From assembly GCA_025917655.1 (NCBI GenBank), contig CP084613.1:3040001-3104000 (forward strand): 64,000 nucleotides of DNA. The letters are read 5' to 3'. Made by a program: the position numbers and the translations under genes. Origin of the DNA: Chlorella sorokiniana. Lineage: Eukaryota > Chlorophyta > Trebouxiophyceae > Chlorellales > Chlorellaceae. Below are positions 35,542 to 50,336 of the stretch, piece by piece (the first letter of the stretch is position 1; each line of letters starts with the position of its first letter). Below the pieces are notes generated by a model, which had not been told where the DNA came from, made no database searches, and saw only the letters and a list, made by a program, of their open reading frames with translations.

Positions 35542-37578
35542 ATGGCTGACGGCAGGGCACCAGCCTCGCAGACAGCAGAAGCCAACACTGCTCGTTCCTC
35601 GGCAATTGCGCTGCAGCGCTTCCCCTTGAAAACGCTGCAGGCACGGTCCAGCATAGCCCCATCAGCTTTCTTGCACCCTTTCTCTGCCGCCGCTCAAAAG
35701 CAGGTTTGTGGGTGCTGCACAGGCCGGGCTTACAGCATGGTATGGCCTGCTGACGACATGCTAGAGTGCTCCTCCTGCAGGTACTGCCGAACTTTCCACC
35801 GATGCTGCAGTCAGCTTCTGCTCTCGACGTCCGTGGCTTGCGTTTCAGCCAGCCTTCTCTGTCCCAGTCTCAGGCACCTGTCTGGTCACAGGTACAAAAG
35901 AGCATTGTGATCAGTCATCTCACTCCCCGCAAGTGGTTTTTACTTTATTGCCACTGAATCCTTTCAGCGCTCGCAGGTTGACACCTTGATGGTAGACGAG
36001 CATGTTGAAGGACGACTGCCCCTTGATGCCGCTGCTGTCGGAAGCGCTCCTCAGCCTGCTGCTGTGGACGTCACGTGCGCGCCCAGCCAGCCGGAGGTTC
36101 CTGTAGCACCGGTGCCAACTCAGGCAAGTGGTTATTTGGGTTCCATTAGGTATACTTTCACAACGACTCTGTCAGATGCAACCAAGTGCTTTGCTGATGC
36201 AGACTGCTGGCACGATTGCCACCCGCCTCCTGAGTGAATTCAACAAGAAGACCTGCAGCTCTAACGTGGTTCCCGAGCTGCACAAGATCAGGTGCGTGCA
36301 TGTGGAAAGCTGTCTGAGCTCACACATCTACCAGCACAGTGAAAAGAAGGTAGGGACATGCGTTCGTGCAGCAATCAGCTTGAGGCTGTCGACAGGAAGC
36401 AGGAGAATGTGGCAGAACGCATGGAAGGCATGCAGGTCGGCCTGGAGCGGCAGGGTCAGGAGCTGGAGGGCATCTCGGACTCCTGCAACAAGATGCTCAT
36501 GGTGAGTTTCGGCCGGTTCTTTGTTGCCCTGCGCGCAGTATGTTGACGGGCTTGTTTTGCTGCTGGTGTGTGGTCATTGCAATCCTGCAGGCCTTGGAGG
36601 CGTCTGCTGGGAACCACCTTGCAGTGGAGGGATTGCTTCGGGAGCTTGTGGCTGGCAGGAAGGGGTCGCTAGTTACCGGAGGTGGGTGCACATGAGTTGG
36701 CGCTGGCGCCCTTACGAAGTTTCAGATGGACAGGAGGCAGGAGCATTAACACGCATCATAATGCTGCAGACATGGCCACCCAAACATCACCCCAACTTCA
36801 TGAGCGCAGCATGCACAGCCCCAGTCCAGCTGCGGCAGGCACGCTTGCGCCTGCTCGGCTTCTGCAGGTGTACAGCCAGCGCCGGCCTTCAGGAGGCATG
36901 CAGCCTTCGCAGACAGCAAAAGCGGCTCCTCATGCTGTTGCTCCCCTGCATAACGGCACAGTTCCGCCTACCATCAGCGCCAAGCCTGTCGCTGCCCTGC
37001 CCAATCACTGTGCTGGTCCCACCAGCCAGCTATCCTTTCAGCAAGGGCAAGGTGGCAGTGCAGCGGAGCACGTTCCCAAGGAGCTCATTGCACCCGCAGA
37101 TGCCACATTTGGCAGCAGGAGGAAGGCTCCAGGCCGTGGACTTGAATCCTGGTCCGCCATGCCAGCAACAGAGGCTGCTTTGTCTACCGAGCGATCAACC
37201 ACAACCAGTCCCACCAGTCGAAAAAGGTCACAGGCAGTCAGGCAGCAGCAGTCAACTGCACCGTCATTGCTGAAGGAGCCAGTTGCCACCAGGGCCAGCT
37301 CGCACCCCAGCAAGCGCCCGCGCGCAGCGCCAGCGCAAGGAGGAGCGGAGGCGCTGTTTGACTCCCTGTTCGCTGGTGATGACGTGACCTGCAGTGCAGG
37401 CTTGCAGGAGCAGGCGAAGCAGGATGCGGGTCCCCAGCGGCCAGCCACAAGCATCCTGTCCTCCGACCTGGCAGCCACTGTGCTGGCGCGCCTGCAGCGC
37501 CACAAGAACAAGATGCAGTCCCGGCGGAGGCGCAGTGGGGGCATGATGGCCAGGATGCACAAGTCGGTGGAGCCGTGA
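35542..37578 (+). CDS. unrecognised protein with central coiled coil and basic C-terminus
   Basis: ATG 35542 opens MADGRAPASQTAEANTARSS; exons then read VLPNFPPMLQSASALDV, VDTLMVDEHVEGRLPLDAAA, AGTIATRLLSEFNKKTCSSN, LEAVDRKQENVAERMEGMQV (a coiled coil continuing LERQGQELEGIS), LEASAGNHLAVEGLLRELV, and a long Ser/Pro/Gln-rich exon ending RHKNKMQSRRRRSGG and MHKSVEP. Splice phases agree at most joins. The intron starting at 36124 has a GC (GCAAGT) donor. The clusters KRPRAAPAQ and SRRRRSG suggest a nuclear protein. I do not recognise a family. No frame repair is needed in the long last exon. Confidence 0.7.
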
Positions 37579-37737
37579 GCTGGCACTTGGGCAGGAGATC
37601 AGCAGCCTGGGCAAGCGTGACCCCACACTGCTTTGACGTTTACACATTCATGCATCCAGCAAGCTACCAATCATTGGTCAAGCATATGCAGCAGGAGCGT
37701 TTGGGTTTAACTATCACAAGAGGCAAAGAATAGCCAG

Positions 37738-39675
37738 TTAGCCCAGTGACAACTGGCCTGGTCCACTCGCCCGTGGCTTGATGGCGCGGCGTGGTGGCGC
37801 GCTTGTCTCATGCTTGCGCCCCAGCTGCAGCTGGTCGCGATAGAAGAGCAGAGCCTGCTCCATGCCCTTGGATTCCAGCATGACGTCTACATCCGCTTCC
37901 CGCCCATACAGGTTGAAGGGCTGGGTCAGCATGTGAGAGTGAGCCCGCCGGGGCAGCGCCGGGTCCTCCGCCGGCTCGCTGTAGTGGACCACGGGCCGCA
38001 CACCAGGCGGCCAGGTGGCCAGCGCCGCCATGAGCGCCTCTTGCTCGCTCAGCCCCCTGGCACCAGTGCGTGGTGCAGGTAGTCAAACACGAGGGGCACG
38101 CCCGCCCAGCGGTGCAAGGGCAGCAGGTCGGCGATGCTGAACATGCTGGGCCGATCATCGTTCTCAACTGCAACCCAAGGGGCAGAGGGCAGCGGCTTGA
38201 GGTGCCCACTGATGGGAGCAGTGCTCAAGCGAAGCTGCCGGCAACGCGTGCGCCTCAACAGCGGGCTACCCCGCCCCCGACTCGGCTCTGGGCACCTGTC
38301 AGGCGAGCGCGGCAGGCGCTGCTCAGGCGGTCCAGGGCGCCAGCGAAGCGGGCCAGCGAACGCTGCTTGCTGCCGTGCAGGGCGCCGATGTGTATGTTAA
38401 TCTTGTTGGTGTGGCTGGGGGCGAAGCCCATGAGGTCAAACACCTGCGGGGGAGGCGAGCCAGAGCGCTGGGCATGCATGCCCAGCACACGAGGCTGCGG
38501 TCGAGGGCTGCGCGGCCAGGCCTGAAGTGCAGCCCACCCGCGAGTTGAGCTCCAGGTGCCTGAGGCTGCGGGCCAGCAGCTCAGGTTTTGGCGATGCCAG
38601 CTGCACAAAGTGGGAGGGGTGGGCCGTGAGGCGCTGGCGTGCCGCACGGGCCGCTGTGCCCACCGCCGCCAGCGTGGCAGCAATCTCCTCATAGTCTGCG
38701 GAAGGGGCAGCAAACGGGAATGAGCACGTGGGCGGGGAGGGGCTCCCACGGTGACATGGCTGCTCTTGGGCCATGCGCTGCAGTTGTTGCCAGCCACATG
38801 ATAGCGGTCAACATGCGCTGGTTGACGCCCGGGAGATGCGGTTGCCTGGGCCAGCGCTTCACCAGCCCACGCAGCGCCCCTTCCCCCACACCCACCCGGC
38901 AGCTCCTCCAGCTCGTACTCGTGGCTCCAGGGGAAGAGGGCGGAGGGGATGCGGAAGAAGTGGATGCCGTGGGCCTTGTTCCAGGCAACCAGCGGCGCCA
39001 GGTCGGCGCAGTTGGCCAGCGCCAGGCGGCTCACGTGGGCCAGGCCCTGCGCTTCGTACGTTCGACGCCAGCAGTACCTGCAGCAGGGAGGGGGTGCAGG
39101 CCCCTTGAGGCAGCATGCCCTCTGTTTCACACGCCGTCAACGTGAGGCGGCTGGGTGTGCGACGGGCCCCCTCACCTGTTGGTCCTAATGCCGAACTGCT
39201 GCTGCAGGCTGATATTCAGGCAGGTGTAACCCAGGTTGGGAACGGGCAGCCGGAAGGGTTCAGCTTTCAGCGATGGCAGCACGTGGCCCTCAAGCTCCTG
39301 CAGCTGGGCAGCCGGCGGCTCCGCTGACACTCCGGCCACTGGTGTCAGGCTGTCCCTGCCATCCATGCCCTTTGGCCGTGGAAGCACTGAAGCAGCAAGT
39401 GGCGACGCACGCTCCGGCTCCTTCCAGCACGGTTTGGGATCAACCTCCAACGCCAGCGCCGGCTGCGCGGCAGCCGCAAACACTCGCCGAAAGCGCTGCC
39501 CCCAAAACGCGCAGCGGCCAGGCAGGGCCAAGTGGGGTTCGCCATCTATGGCCCTTCCCTGCTGTTGGAAGAGCTTATGGTGTGAGGCAACAGGGCCTGC
39601 ATGCTGTGCTGCGTTGAGGCTGACGGCGGCGGGCAGGGACTGCATACCGAATGCGCTGGCAGCGGCGCGCCTCAT
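37738..39675 (-). CDS. UVE1: UV-damage endonuclease (UVDE/Uve1 family)
   Basis: UVDE nicks DNA 5' of UV photoproducts in a light-independent repair pathway known from fungi and bacteria. The N-terminal region from ATG 39675 (MRRAAASAFGMQSLPAAVSL) may be a targeting peptide. The TIM-barrel then reads NLGYTCLNISLQQQFGIRTN, GLAHVSRLALANCADLAPLV, NKAHGIHFFRIPSALFPWSH, HPSHFVQLASPKPELL, HTNKINIHIGALHGSKQ (metal-ligand region), VENDDRPSMFSIADLLPL, GVPLVFDYLHHALVPGGLSE and VHYSEPAE, which carries the late His/Glu ligands. Exons run about 39675-39181, 39077-38895, 38698-38538, 38442-38300 and 38170-37738. The C run at 38053-38057 is one base short and hides the junction LVPG | GLSEQEAL. The last residues are basic (GRKHETSAPPRRAIK). 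Confidence 0.92.
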
Positions 39676-39800
39676 CCACCTGCACAGCTGCGCTCCAGCG
39701 AGCCCTCCAAGCTGCGCCCCACCGGCTGTTGAGAGGGCCGGGGTCGTGCTAAAGTGGCTGGCACGCCGTGACAGCGGCAGATCAGGCTTGACCAAGGCGG

Positions 39801-40430
39801 TCAGGCAAAGCCCTGCCAGTCGGACGCTGCCTCGGTGTCTGTGTCGGCGGCAAAGCCCAGGCAGCGCACGTGTGGCTTGATGCCAGGGGTGCCCTTCTTG
39901 CGGGAGAAGATGGTGGCGGTGGCGTGCACCCGAACCTGCAGGCCACACGCCAGGCAGGGATGTGCGCGGAGGCACACAGCCCATGTGGGCGGTGCGCCAT
40001 GAACAAAGCAGAGGCAGGGTCCTCTCTCGAGCACAAGGTCCCTTGCTGGTGTGACCCCTCACCTCACAGCCAGCCCCTGTTTCCACAACAAAGTCTGCCT
40101 CAAAGGGGCCCTCGCGGTCGGCCCAGAGGCGCAGCACGAGGCGCTGCTGCCCAGGGTTGGGGCCAGGCTCCAGGGCAACGGCGAGGTTGCTGGCTGTAAG
40201 CCCCCTCAACGCAGGTGGTGGCGCGCCAGCGGCTGGCTGATCGATGCTGCTACTCTCTGACTTGAGGGTGAGCAGGTCTGTGGCATACAAGCCCCCAGCA
40301 GCAAGAAACCAAAGCGGCAGTCGATTGTCCCAGTCGACGGGAAGGCGGAGGCAGGGTGCCCGGCGGCGGGAAGCGGGGAGGGGCTCCGATCGATGTCGGC
40401 AAACCTCACACCTGCAAGTAAGCGTCTAAG
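39801..40430 (-). CDS. unrecognised protein (partial model)
   Basis: Two exons are clear: one reading PVDWDNRLPLWFLAAGGLYA, TDLLTLKSESSS, RLVLRLWADREGPFEADFVV and ETGAGCE, and a second reading VRVHATATIFSRKKGTPGIK, PHVRCLGF and SDWQGFA to the stop at 39801. The join keeps phase. Alternating strands suggest a beta-rich domain. An upstream exon with the start codon is not resolved (an ATG near 40480 does not join in phase). No family is recognised. It lies 125 bp upstream of the UVDE start on the same strand. Confidence 0.5.
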
Positions 40431-40876
40431 GCGTTAATGACGGCAGCTGAAGCGCGCCATACGGCGCCTCACAAAACTTGGCATGTGTGTTCGGCGACAT
40501 CGACGATGCTGGGGCAACTAGTATATTGAAGCACGCATGTGGCGATTAACCTTTGCTGTTGTCTTCAGTTTTGCTCATCAGCCACCCCGTCCACCATCCC
40601 AAGCAGGTAAAGCGGTGACTGTGAAGGTCGTGAGTTGTCAAAGCACACAAATGCTTATTTCGAAGGGGACGTGGCGAACGAATCCAACCTTCCAGGGTTG
40701 CCCCTGCCTGTACCTTCATGCACAATTGTGCACAAGGCCGCCCTGCTGGCGCCGGCGGTGCTGTTGATGCAGCCTTCGTATTGAGCTGCTGGAGCAACAG
40801 CATTGATTCATTGTCGTGTTTGCTTGTGCATTGGCTCATCCAGTGCCTGCCGTTCCTAAGCACAGCGGCAGAAATT
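40431..40876. other. head-to-head intergenic region upstream of phosphoglucomutase
   Basis: Divergent spacing between the unrecognised minus-strand gene and the plus-strand phosphoglucomutase; probably holds both promoters and the missing first exon of the minus-strand gene. Confidence 0.35.
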
Positions 40877-44681
<3,805 letters not shown>

Positions 44682-45051
44682 GCCTGCTGATGTGCTCGCC
44701 CTGCTGCTAGTGCACTGTCTGGCACCACCTGTCTGTGTTTCTCTCCCTTGCTGTCGCTTGTCCGTTGCTGGTACCTTGGCTTTCTTGATTATCCCCCTCC
44801 GCCCCCTTGCGCCTCCCCCCCCGCCTTGTCTCCGCCCCACTATTGGGCATCTGCACCTCGTTGCTCATCTGCGATGCTGGCTGGCGGCATGCACTCGCCG
44901 CCGTGAGCACAGTTTTGAACGTGTGTGGCCCTCGTGTCGGTTCAACCTCATGAATTTGATTACAGTTTACTGTGAAATGAACAGAGCATGAGGGCATGTC
45001 GAGAGGAGGAGCAGGGGGAGGCAGCAACAGCAAGCAGGAGGGCACCACAAG
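44682..45051. other. convergent 3' region, nothing recognised
   Basis: This lies between the phosphoglucomutase stop (+) and the mL40-like stop (-). It is less GC-rich, with a T-rich stretch after the phosphoglucomutase stop, consistent with 3' UTRs. Confidence 0.4.
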
Positions 45052-45660
45052 CTATCGGTGCTTTGTTCCAAACTTCTTCTGCCCTGCCTGCTGCGTCACA
45101 CCTGTTTCCTTGCCAAAGCCCTCAATGGGTGGCGTCAGCGTCCACATGTTCCGATTCAAGGGGAACGGCTCGTCATCTGGCACCTCTGCCGCTGCTCGCA
45201 AGTGCGGTGGAAGCGCTGCCACTGCTGCCTGCTTTAGCTTCAACTTTGTTGTGAGGTCTGCCTGCCACGCGCGATGCTCCTTCATTTTCATGCGGCTGTA
45301 CTCCTTGTGTCTGCAGTAGCACCCAAGGAGGTCACCATGGGTGAGGCAAGTGCATTTCCGAGCACCAGGTAGCACCAGCACCACTCGCAGCGAGGCGGCA
45401 GCGGCAGCGATGCGACGCCTATCAAGCTGTTGTGCGCACCTCCGCATTCCCTCTTGATAGTCTTCCTCGCTCATCTGGACTTCTTCGATTTCTCTAGGCT
45501 GCATCATTTTCAACACCTTCTGCAGTTTGGCGTCCACCGCCTCGCCCGCCCGCTTGGCATAGCTTGCCTGCTGCTGAAGTTGGTTGATGACGGCATCGCA
45601 GCTGCTGGTGTCCCATGGCGTCGTAAGCCGGGCGGCAGCCGCTCGTCTGAAGGCCTGCAT
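45052..45660 (-). CDS. MRPL40: mitochondrial ribosomal protein mL40-like
   Basis: Two exons: ATG 45660 (MQAFRRAAAARLTTPWDTSS, presequence-like) through KVLKMMQPREIEEVQMSEED to YQEGMR, then a GTGCGC donor; and R | HKEYSRMKMKEHRAWQADLT, KLKQAAVAALPPHLRAAA, NRNMWTLTPPIEG and a stop at 45052. The join is phase 2 and gives an uninterrupted protein of about 160 residues. The block YSRMKMKE followed by ALPxHLxxxA, a PFPLNR segment and TPPIxG resembles the plant mitochondrial large-subunit protein mL40. The assignment rests on memory of that pattern, so it is moderate. Confidence 0.6.
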   Translation of the reverse strand: MQAFRRAAAARLTTPWDTSSCDAVINQLQQQASYAKRAGEAVDAKLQKVLKMMQPREIEEVQMSEEDYQEGMRRCAQQLDRRRIAAAAASLRVVLVLPGARKCTCLTHGDLLGCYCRHKEYSRMKMKEHRAWQADLTTKLKLKQAAVAALPPHLRAAAEVPDDEPFPLNRNMWTLTPPIEGFGKETGVTQQAGQKKFGTKHR

Positions 45661-46087
45661 TGTTCTCGCTCTCTGCTGCTGCGAAGCCTCGACCACGAAA
45701 CAATTGAGATCCACAAGCGAATGTTTTACTAGAATGGAAATGACGGGCTGCACAGGGCTGACTGCATGAGCAGGAGAGGTGCTCCTCGGCATGCTTGCCG
45801 CATGCTTGCCACCCGGCTGTCCTCGTTATGATGACAAGGCCTGCCCTTCTGGGATCCCTGTCCTGCCACATCATCTTGCACAGTAGGGTTGGGGCGCCGT
45901 GTGGGAATGGGAGGGACAGCATACCTTCTCCAAACCGGCTGCAAAGGTGGATGCGATGCCGCCACCTGGCGCTGGCGGGGTGCTGGCGGGACGGCCACAA
46001 CGCGCGGCATTTCCCGATTTCAATACGTCGCGGCAGTAAACGGTTCCAAACTGACAGCAGACGAACATTCCAAACCTGTCCGCCCCC
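45661..46087. other. head-to-head intergenic region
   Basis: 427 bases lie between divergent start codons of the mL40-like gene (-) and the dehydrogenase (+). No conserved coding sequence beyond chance frames; probably shared promoter sequence. Confidence 0.4.
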
Positions 46088-47883
46088 ATGGCCGCCCCTC
46101 CAAAGTATGCGCCCTACAGCATCGCAGGGCAGGTGGTTTTGATCACAGGTGAGGACTCAATGTCGAAAGTACAAGCGTGGCAGCCGAGCGAGAAGCAAGC
46201 GGGCCTACAGAACCCCCTGGCCACCCACGCTCTCCTGCCGACAGGGTGTCGGGCGCTCCATGTTTGTTGCTTCTTTTCCCTTTGCAGGCGCATCTGCAGG
46301 CATAGGCGAAGCATGTGCATGGCGTTTTGCGGCAGAAGGTTGCAAGCTGGTGCTGATAGCGCGGCGGCAGGAGCGGCTGGAGGCGCTGAAAGCGGCCATC
46401 ACGCAGCACTATGCCGTGCCTGTCCACCTGGTGGCCATGGATGTGCGGGACACGGAGGCCATATCTCGGCTCCCGCAAGAGCTGCCGCCACTGTTTCAGG
46501 TGCGGAGGCAAGGCTCGGCGCTTGGGGTCTGGAAGGTGGGCAGCCTGCCTCGATTTGGTCTGGCAGGCCAGCCCCAGTTGCTGCTGCTGCCCACGGCTGG
46601 GGTGGCATTCCGCGTCTGCGTGGCCCTGCCCCCTCCCTCGACACATGTGCCGGCTACTCCCCCAGGAGGTGTCCATCCTGCTGCCCAACGCGGGGCTGGC
46701 GCTGGGCGTGGAGCCGGTGCACCAGCTGAGCCTGCAGGACTTCCGCACCATGCTGGACACAAACGTGTTGAGTGTGGTGGCGCTGGTGCGCGCCTTCACC
46801 CCAGCCATGGTGGCCCGCAACGTCGGCCACCTCATCTTCATGTCGTCGTGAGCCTTGCTGACTGCTGCTGCTTGTGCTGGTGTGGGGGGGAGAGGAGCTA
46901 GCGCATGGCCGTAACTGGGGAAGGCTAGCACATGGCCGTGACTGCCTGCTGCTAGTGCTGGTGCTTGTGGGTGGCGTGGAGGGCTAGCACATGAGAGCAG
47001 CTTTCTGCGGCTAGTGATGGCCTGCCCACGCGGTTGCCGAACGGCTGGCCGGTAGCTGGGCCACATGGGTCTGTGCTGGGGCTGCTGCAGGATTGCGGGT
47101 GTGGAGGCGTACGCTGGCGGTGCGGGGTACTGCCCCACCAAGCACGCGGCGGAAGCATTCGCGACTGCGGGTGAGGCGGCGTGGTGTGCGGGCCGCGCTC
47201 GTTCCTCCTTCTCACTGCCGCAACCAGCATGCTGCCGGCGCCGGGGCTTCCCGCCAGCTGACCGCACTGTGCCCGCTCCCCGCAGCACGCCACGACTTGG
47301 TGGGCACCAACATCCGCGTGACCTCCATCCAGCCGGGAGCGGTCAAGGTGCGCTGCGCTCTGTGATGCGGCTGGTGGGCTCGGCAGCGGCGGAACCTGGG
47401 CGGTGCAGTGTAGTGAGGTGTCAGGCACATGGCAGTGGCTGATTTCCTGACACTCAGAAACGTCTGCTTGCTTTCCCCTGCCACGTCGGTGCAGACGGAG
47501 TTCAGGTGTGCACCATGCGCTGCAAGCCGAGTGCGGCGGCAGGGCACGGCATGGAGGGCGCCTGCCACCAACCCAGCTCCCTGCACCAGCGCGAGCCTCC
47601 CACAGCCTGGGCTGCCCGCTGCCGCCCTTCCCCTGGCGGCCCTCGCCTGACATGGCGCCCCCGCTGCGCCTGCCGTGCGTGCAGCATCGTGCGCTTCCGC
47701 GGCGACGAGGGCAAGGCGGAGGCCGTGTACGAGGGCATCCACCCGCTGCTGGCGGAGGACGTGGCGGACAACGTGCTGTACGCCGCCACGCGCCCGCCGC
47801 ACGTGCAGGTGGCCTCCATCCTCACCCTGGCCAGCTACCAGAGCAGCGCCAAGGGCCTGGCGCGCGTGCTCAAGCAGCAGTGA
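46088..47883 (+). CDS. short-chain dehydrogenase/reductase (YMR226C/YdfG-like NADP 3-hydroxy acid dehydrogenase)
   Basis: Seven exons join in phase without repair. The protein starts MAAPPKYAPYSIAGQVVLIT, and the split nucleotide-binding motif TG | ASAGIGEA is formed by the first splice. LVLIARRQERLEAL carries the basic residues expected for NADP preference. LLPNAGLALG is the NAG motif; MSSIAG supplies the catalytic serine and YCPTK the catalytic Tyr-Lys pair. SIQPGAVKTEFSIVRFRGDE and PLLAEDVADNVLYAATRP are typical of the YMR226C/YdfG group, which reduce small 3-oxo acids or oxidise serine-like substrates. The true substrate is unknown. No targeting signal is evident. Confidence 0.9.
46895..47000. 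repeat. degenerate short repeats in an intron of the dehydrogenase gene
   Basis: The block GCTAGCRCATGGCCGTRACTG occurs at about 46897 and again at about 46924, with a partial third copy (GCTAGCACATG) near 46983, mixed with GCTAGTGCTGGTG-like variants. All lie inside the intron between the MSS and IAGVEA exons. Confidence 0.55.
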
Positions 47884-48253
47884 GGGCGTGGGCGGGGCGG
47901 GCGCAGTGGCCGTGCAAGCAAGCCCTCTGCCGGCGCAATCCTGCCGTCTTTATGAAGCGCCCATGCCCCTTTACAGCGCTCTGAGCTGGACCAAAATCGT
48001 TGCTCTCGGTGCTCGCGTTCGCCCTCGCGCTGCACACAGGGAAACAGGCCGCATGCCGCTGCAATCTGCCACACATCTGCCCAGCAATTGGTGTGTAAGC
48101 TCCCAGCCGGGTGTTACAGCCGCCAGGTGGCACGTTTTGTAGGGCAACGCTGGCACAGCCAGGAGGAAGGCAGCAGGCCGTGGCAGCATGCAGCTCAGCC
48201 GCCGCGCTGCCTCCCTGCCCCTCCTGTTCGCGATGCCCCACAGCCTGCGCACG
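47884..48253. other. convergent 3' region, nothing recognised
   Basis: Between the stops of the dehydrogenase (+) and NUP50 (-). Chance frames only. Confidence 0.4.
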
Positions 48254-49542
48254 TCACGCAAGCTCTGCCACGGTCGCTGCCAGCTTCTTGGCGGCTTCGG
48301 CGCTCTCCAGCTTGAACAGGTGCATGCCGCGCTCCTCCTTGCCCTCCACGCTGGAGATGAGGAACATGATGAGGGAGGCGGGGGCCTTGGGGTTGCTGGT
48401 GGGCTTCATGCCCTTCACCAGCGGGGCGTTGATCAGGATGCGGCCTGGGGGGCGGGGGAGGGGGGATGCAGGACGCTTGCCAGGTGACGCAGGGCTCGGC
48501 GCGACCAGCTCCACACGGCGAACAAGGATGTCAAGGCGCCGCCCTTGCCCCCACGCAACTGCTCCGACCCGCCGCTGAGGCTGCCGGGTGCTGCTGCAGC
48601 GCCGCCGCCCCACCCACCCGAGTCCGTTGTGAAGACAAAGTAGGGTCGGCTGGCGGCGGCCTGCTCGCCGGTGGCGCGCCGCAGCGTCAGCGTGCCCTGC
48701 CCCTTGTCCTTCCACTTCTTGTCGGGGCTCATGCTCATCAGCTTCACGCGCTCCTTGGCCAGCAGCTCGGTGCCCTCCCCCGCCTCAACCTGCACAGACG
48801 GCTCCCCCGCCCCCTCCTCCTCCTCGCCGCCCTCGTCGTCGTCGCCGCCGGGCGGTGGCCGCCCCGTGCTGAAGCTGCCCAGGGTGCCGGTGGAGGGCAC
48901 GTTGAAGAGGCTGCCGCCGCTGTTGGCCGCGCTGGCGGCGCCGCTGCCGCCAAAGCCGCCAAACGCGGGGCGCTGCTGCTCAGCCCGAACGCGCCGCCGG
49001 TGGATGGCAGGGCACCAAAGATGGAGCCCGGAGCCGTTGGCGCACCGCTGCTGCTGCCGCCGCCAAACAGGTTGCCGCCTGGCGCCAGAGGAGGCTTGCT
49101 GCTGCCGGCCACGGCCTTGTCGCTGGTCGAGGCATTACCAGCAAACCCAAACAGGCTGCCCGCCGGCTTGTCGGCAGACTTGTCGGCCGGTTGCCCAGCG
49201 GGCTCCTCCAGCACGTCTTTGTAGTCGTCCAGCAGCTGGCGGGCGTACTGGAGGTAGTCCTCCACGCCGTCGCTCCACAGCTCCCGGGGGCCGACCTGCT
49301 CTGCTCCGCAACCCAGCTGGAAGGCAGGGGCGGGCACAGCAGCGGGCGGGCCTTGAGCTGCGGAAGCGGCGCGGTGCGCAGGGGCTGTGCTGTAAGGACG
49401 GCGGGTCAACAGAAGCGTGCACAAGGCGAAGCGAGGCGTGCGCGGCAGGGTGGCCTGTGGCTCACGTGGCAAACTGCGAATTGAGCGCCCCCAAGTTGCG
49501 GGCAAAAGTGGCCTTGCGGTCGTCCGGTGATCCATCTTCCAT
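48254..49542 (-). CDS. NUP50: nucleoporin NUP50-like protein with FG repeats and RanBP1-type domain
   Basis: NUP50 helps importin-mediated transport on the nuclear side of the pore. The protein starts MEDGSPDDRKATFARNLGAL, then NSQFA | TWVAEQSRS and VEDYLQYARQLLDDYKDVLE, the family's central helix. FG-type repeats follow (SLFGFAGN, NLFGGGSS, SIFGALPS, FGGFGGSG, SLFNVPST), then an acidic stretch, and a Ran-binding domain: LLAKERVKLMSMSPDKKWKD, GQGTLTLRRAT, then RILINAPLVKGMKPTSNPKA, LFKLESAEAAKKLAATV. One base is missing at the G run 49286-49290 and another near 48962-48980; both restore conserved sequence. An in-frame Met a little upstream, or an unseen first exon, could extend the N-terminus, since the importin-alpha-binding segment is not visible. 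Confidence 0.86.
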
Positions 49543-50336
49543 CTGCAGCCAAAGGAAGGCAGGCCAATCACACTTTCTGGCAAAAGTATGGAGCATCGCG
49601 GCAGGTCGGCCAAGTTGGCGGCGGTGCAGGGGCGCCTTTCAACTAGTCCAATAATTTGGACGTCATCTGGGGCTCCAAAGTGCTTCCCAATTTCGTGGGA
49701 CTGTGCTCAACGTGCACCAAGTGGCTGGCACTCGAACAGAGCGCCGCTAAACACGCGATGGGCGTCTTCAGTCGCCCACCTTTCCGCCTGCCTCTCCATC
49801 AGCTTTACGTTTGAGCATATTGTCCGATCGTATGCGATGATGCAGAAAGCAAGCTTGCTGGCTTTTCTGTGATAGGCACTCGACTTGGTGATCAGTTCAT
49901 TGATATGAATGTCTACAATTGCAGCAAAGATGCATGGGGGCTTCACAGCGCCGCACCAGTCCAGTCAGCACCTGTCCTGCACCACCTGGCGCCACCTCCC
50001 GCGCCGGCAAGCTCAAGCCCCTGGCAATCGTCCATGTGTGAGTCAGAGGGTTTCTGACGTGGAATTTGGGTTGGTCAAAACTGTGAATGTAGCAACCACG
50101 CGAGAAGCGAGCGACAGGCAAAGAACCGGGAGAGCAATGCAAAAATGCAAACAAGCATGGCAAAACAACAGGCGACCGCCGGTGTGCATAGGCTCAAGGC
50201 GAGGGCATCTTTGCTGCACGATGGCGCAATATCCTGCACAGCAGTGGGCATAGCGGCAGTGGTCACGACATGTGGTGACTGCAGGTGCGGCACAAACCCC
50301 AAACGCACACCCAACGCAATGCACCTTGACTGCAGC
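49543..50336. other. intergenic, about 0.8 kb, no supported gene
   Basis: Separates NUP50 from the upstream FAM210-like gene on the minus strand. It may hide a short first exon of NUP50. Otherwise only chance frames. Confidence 0.35.
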
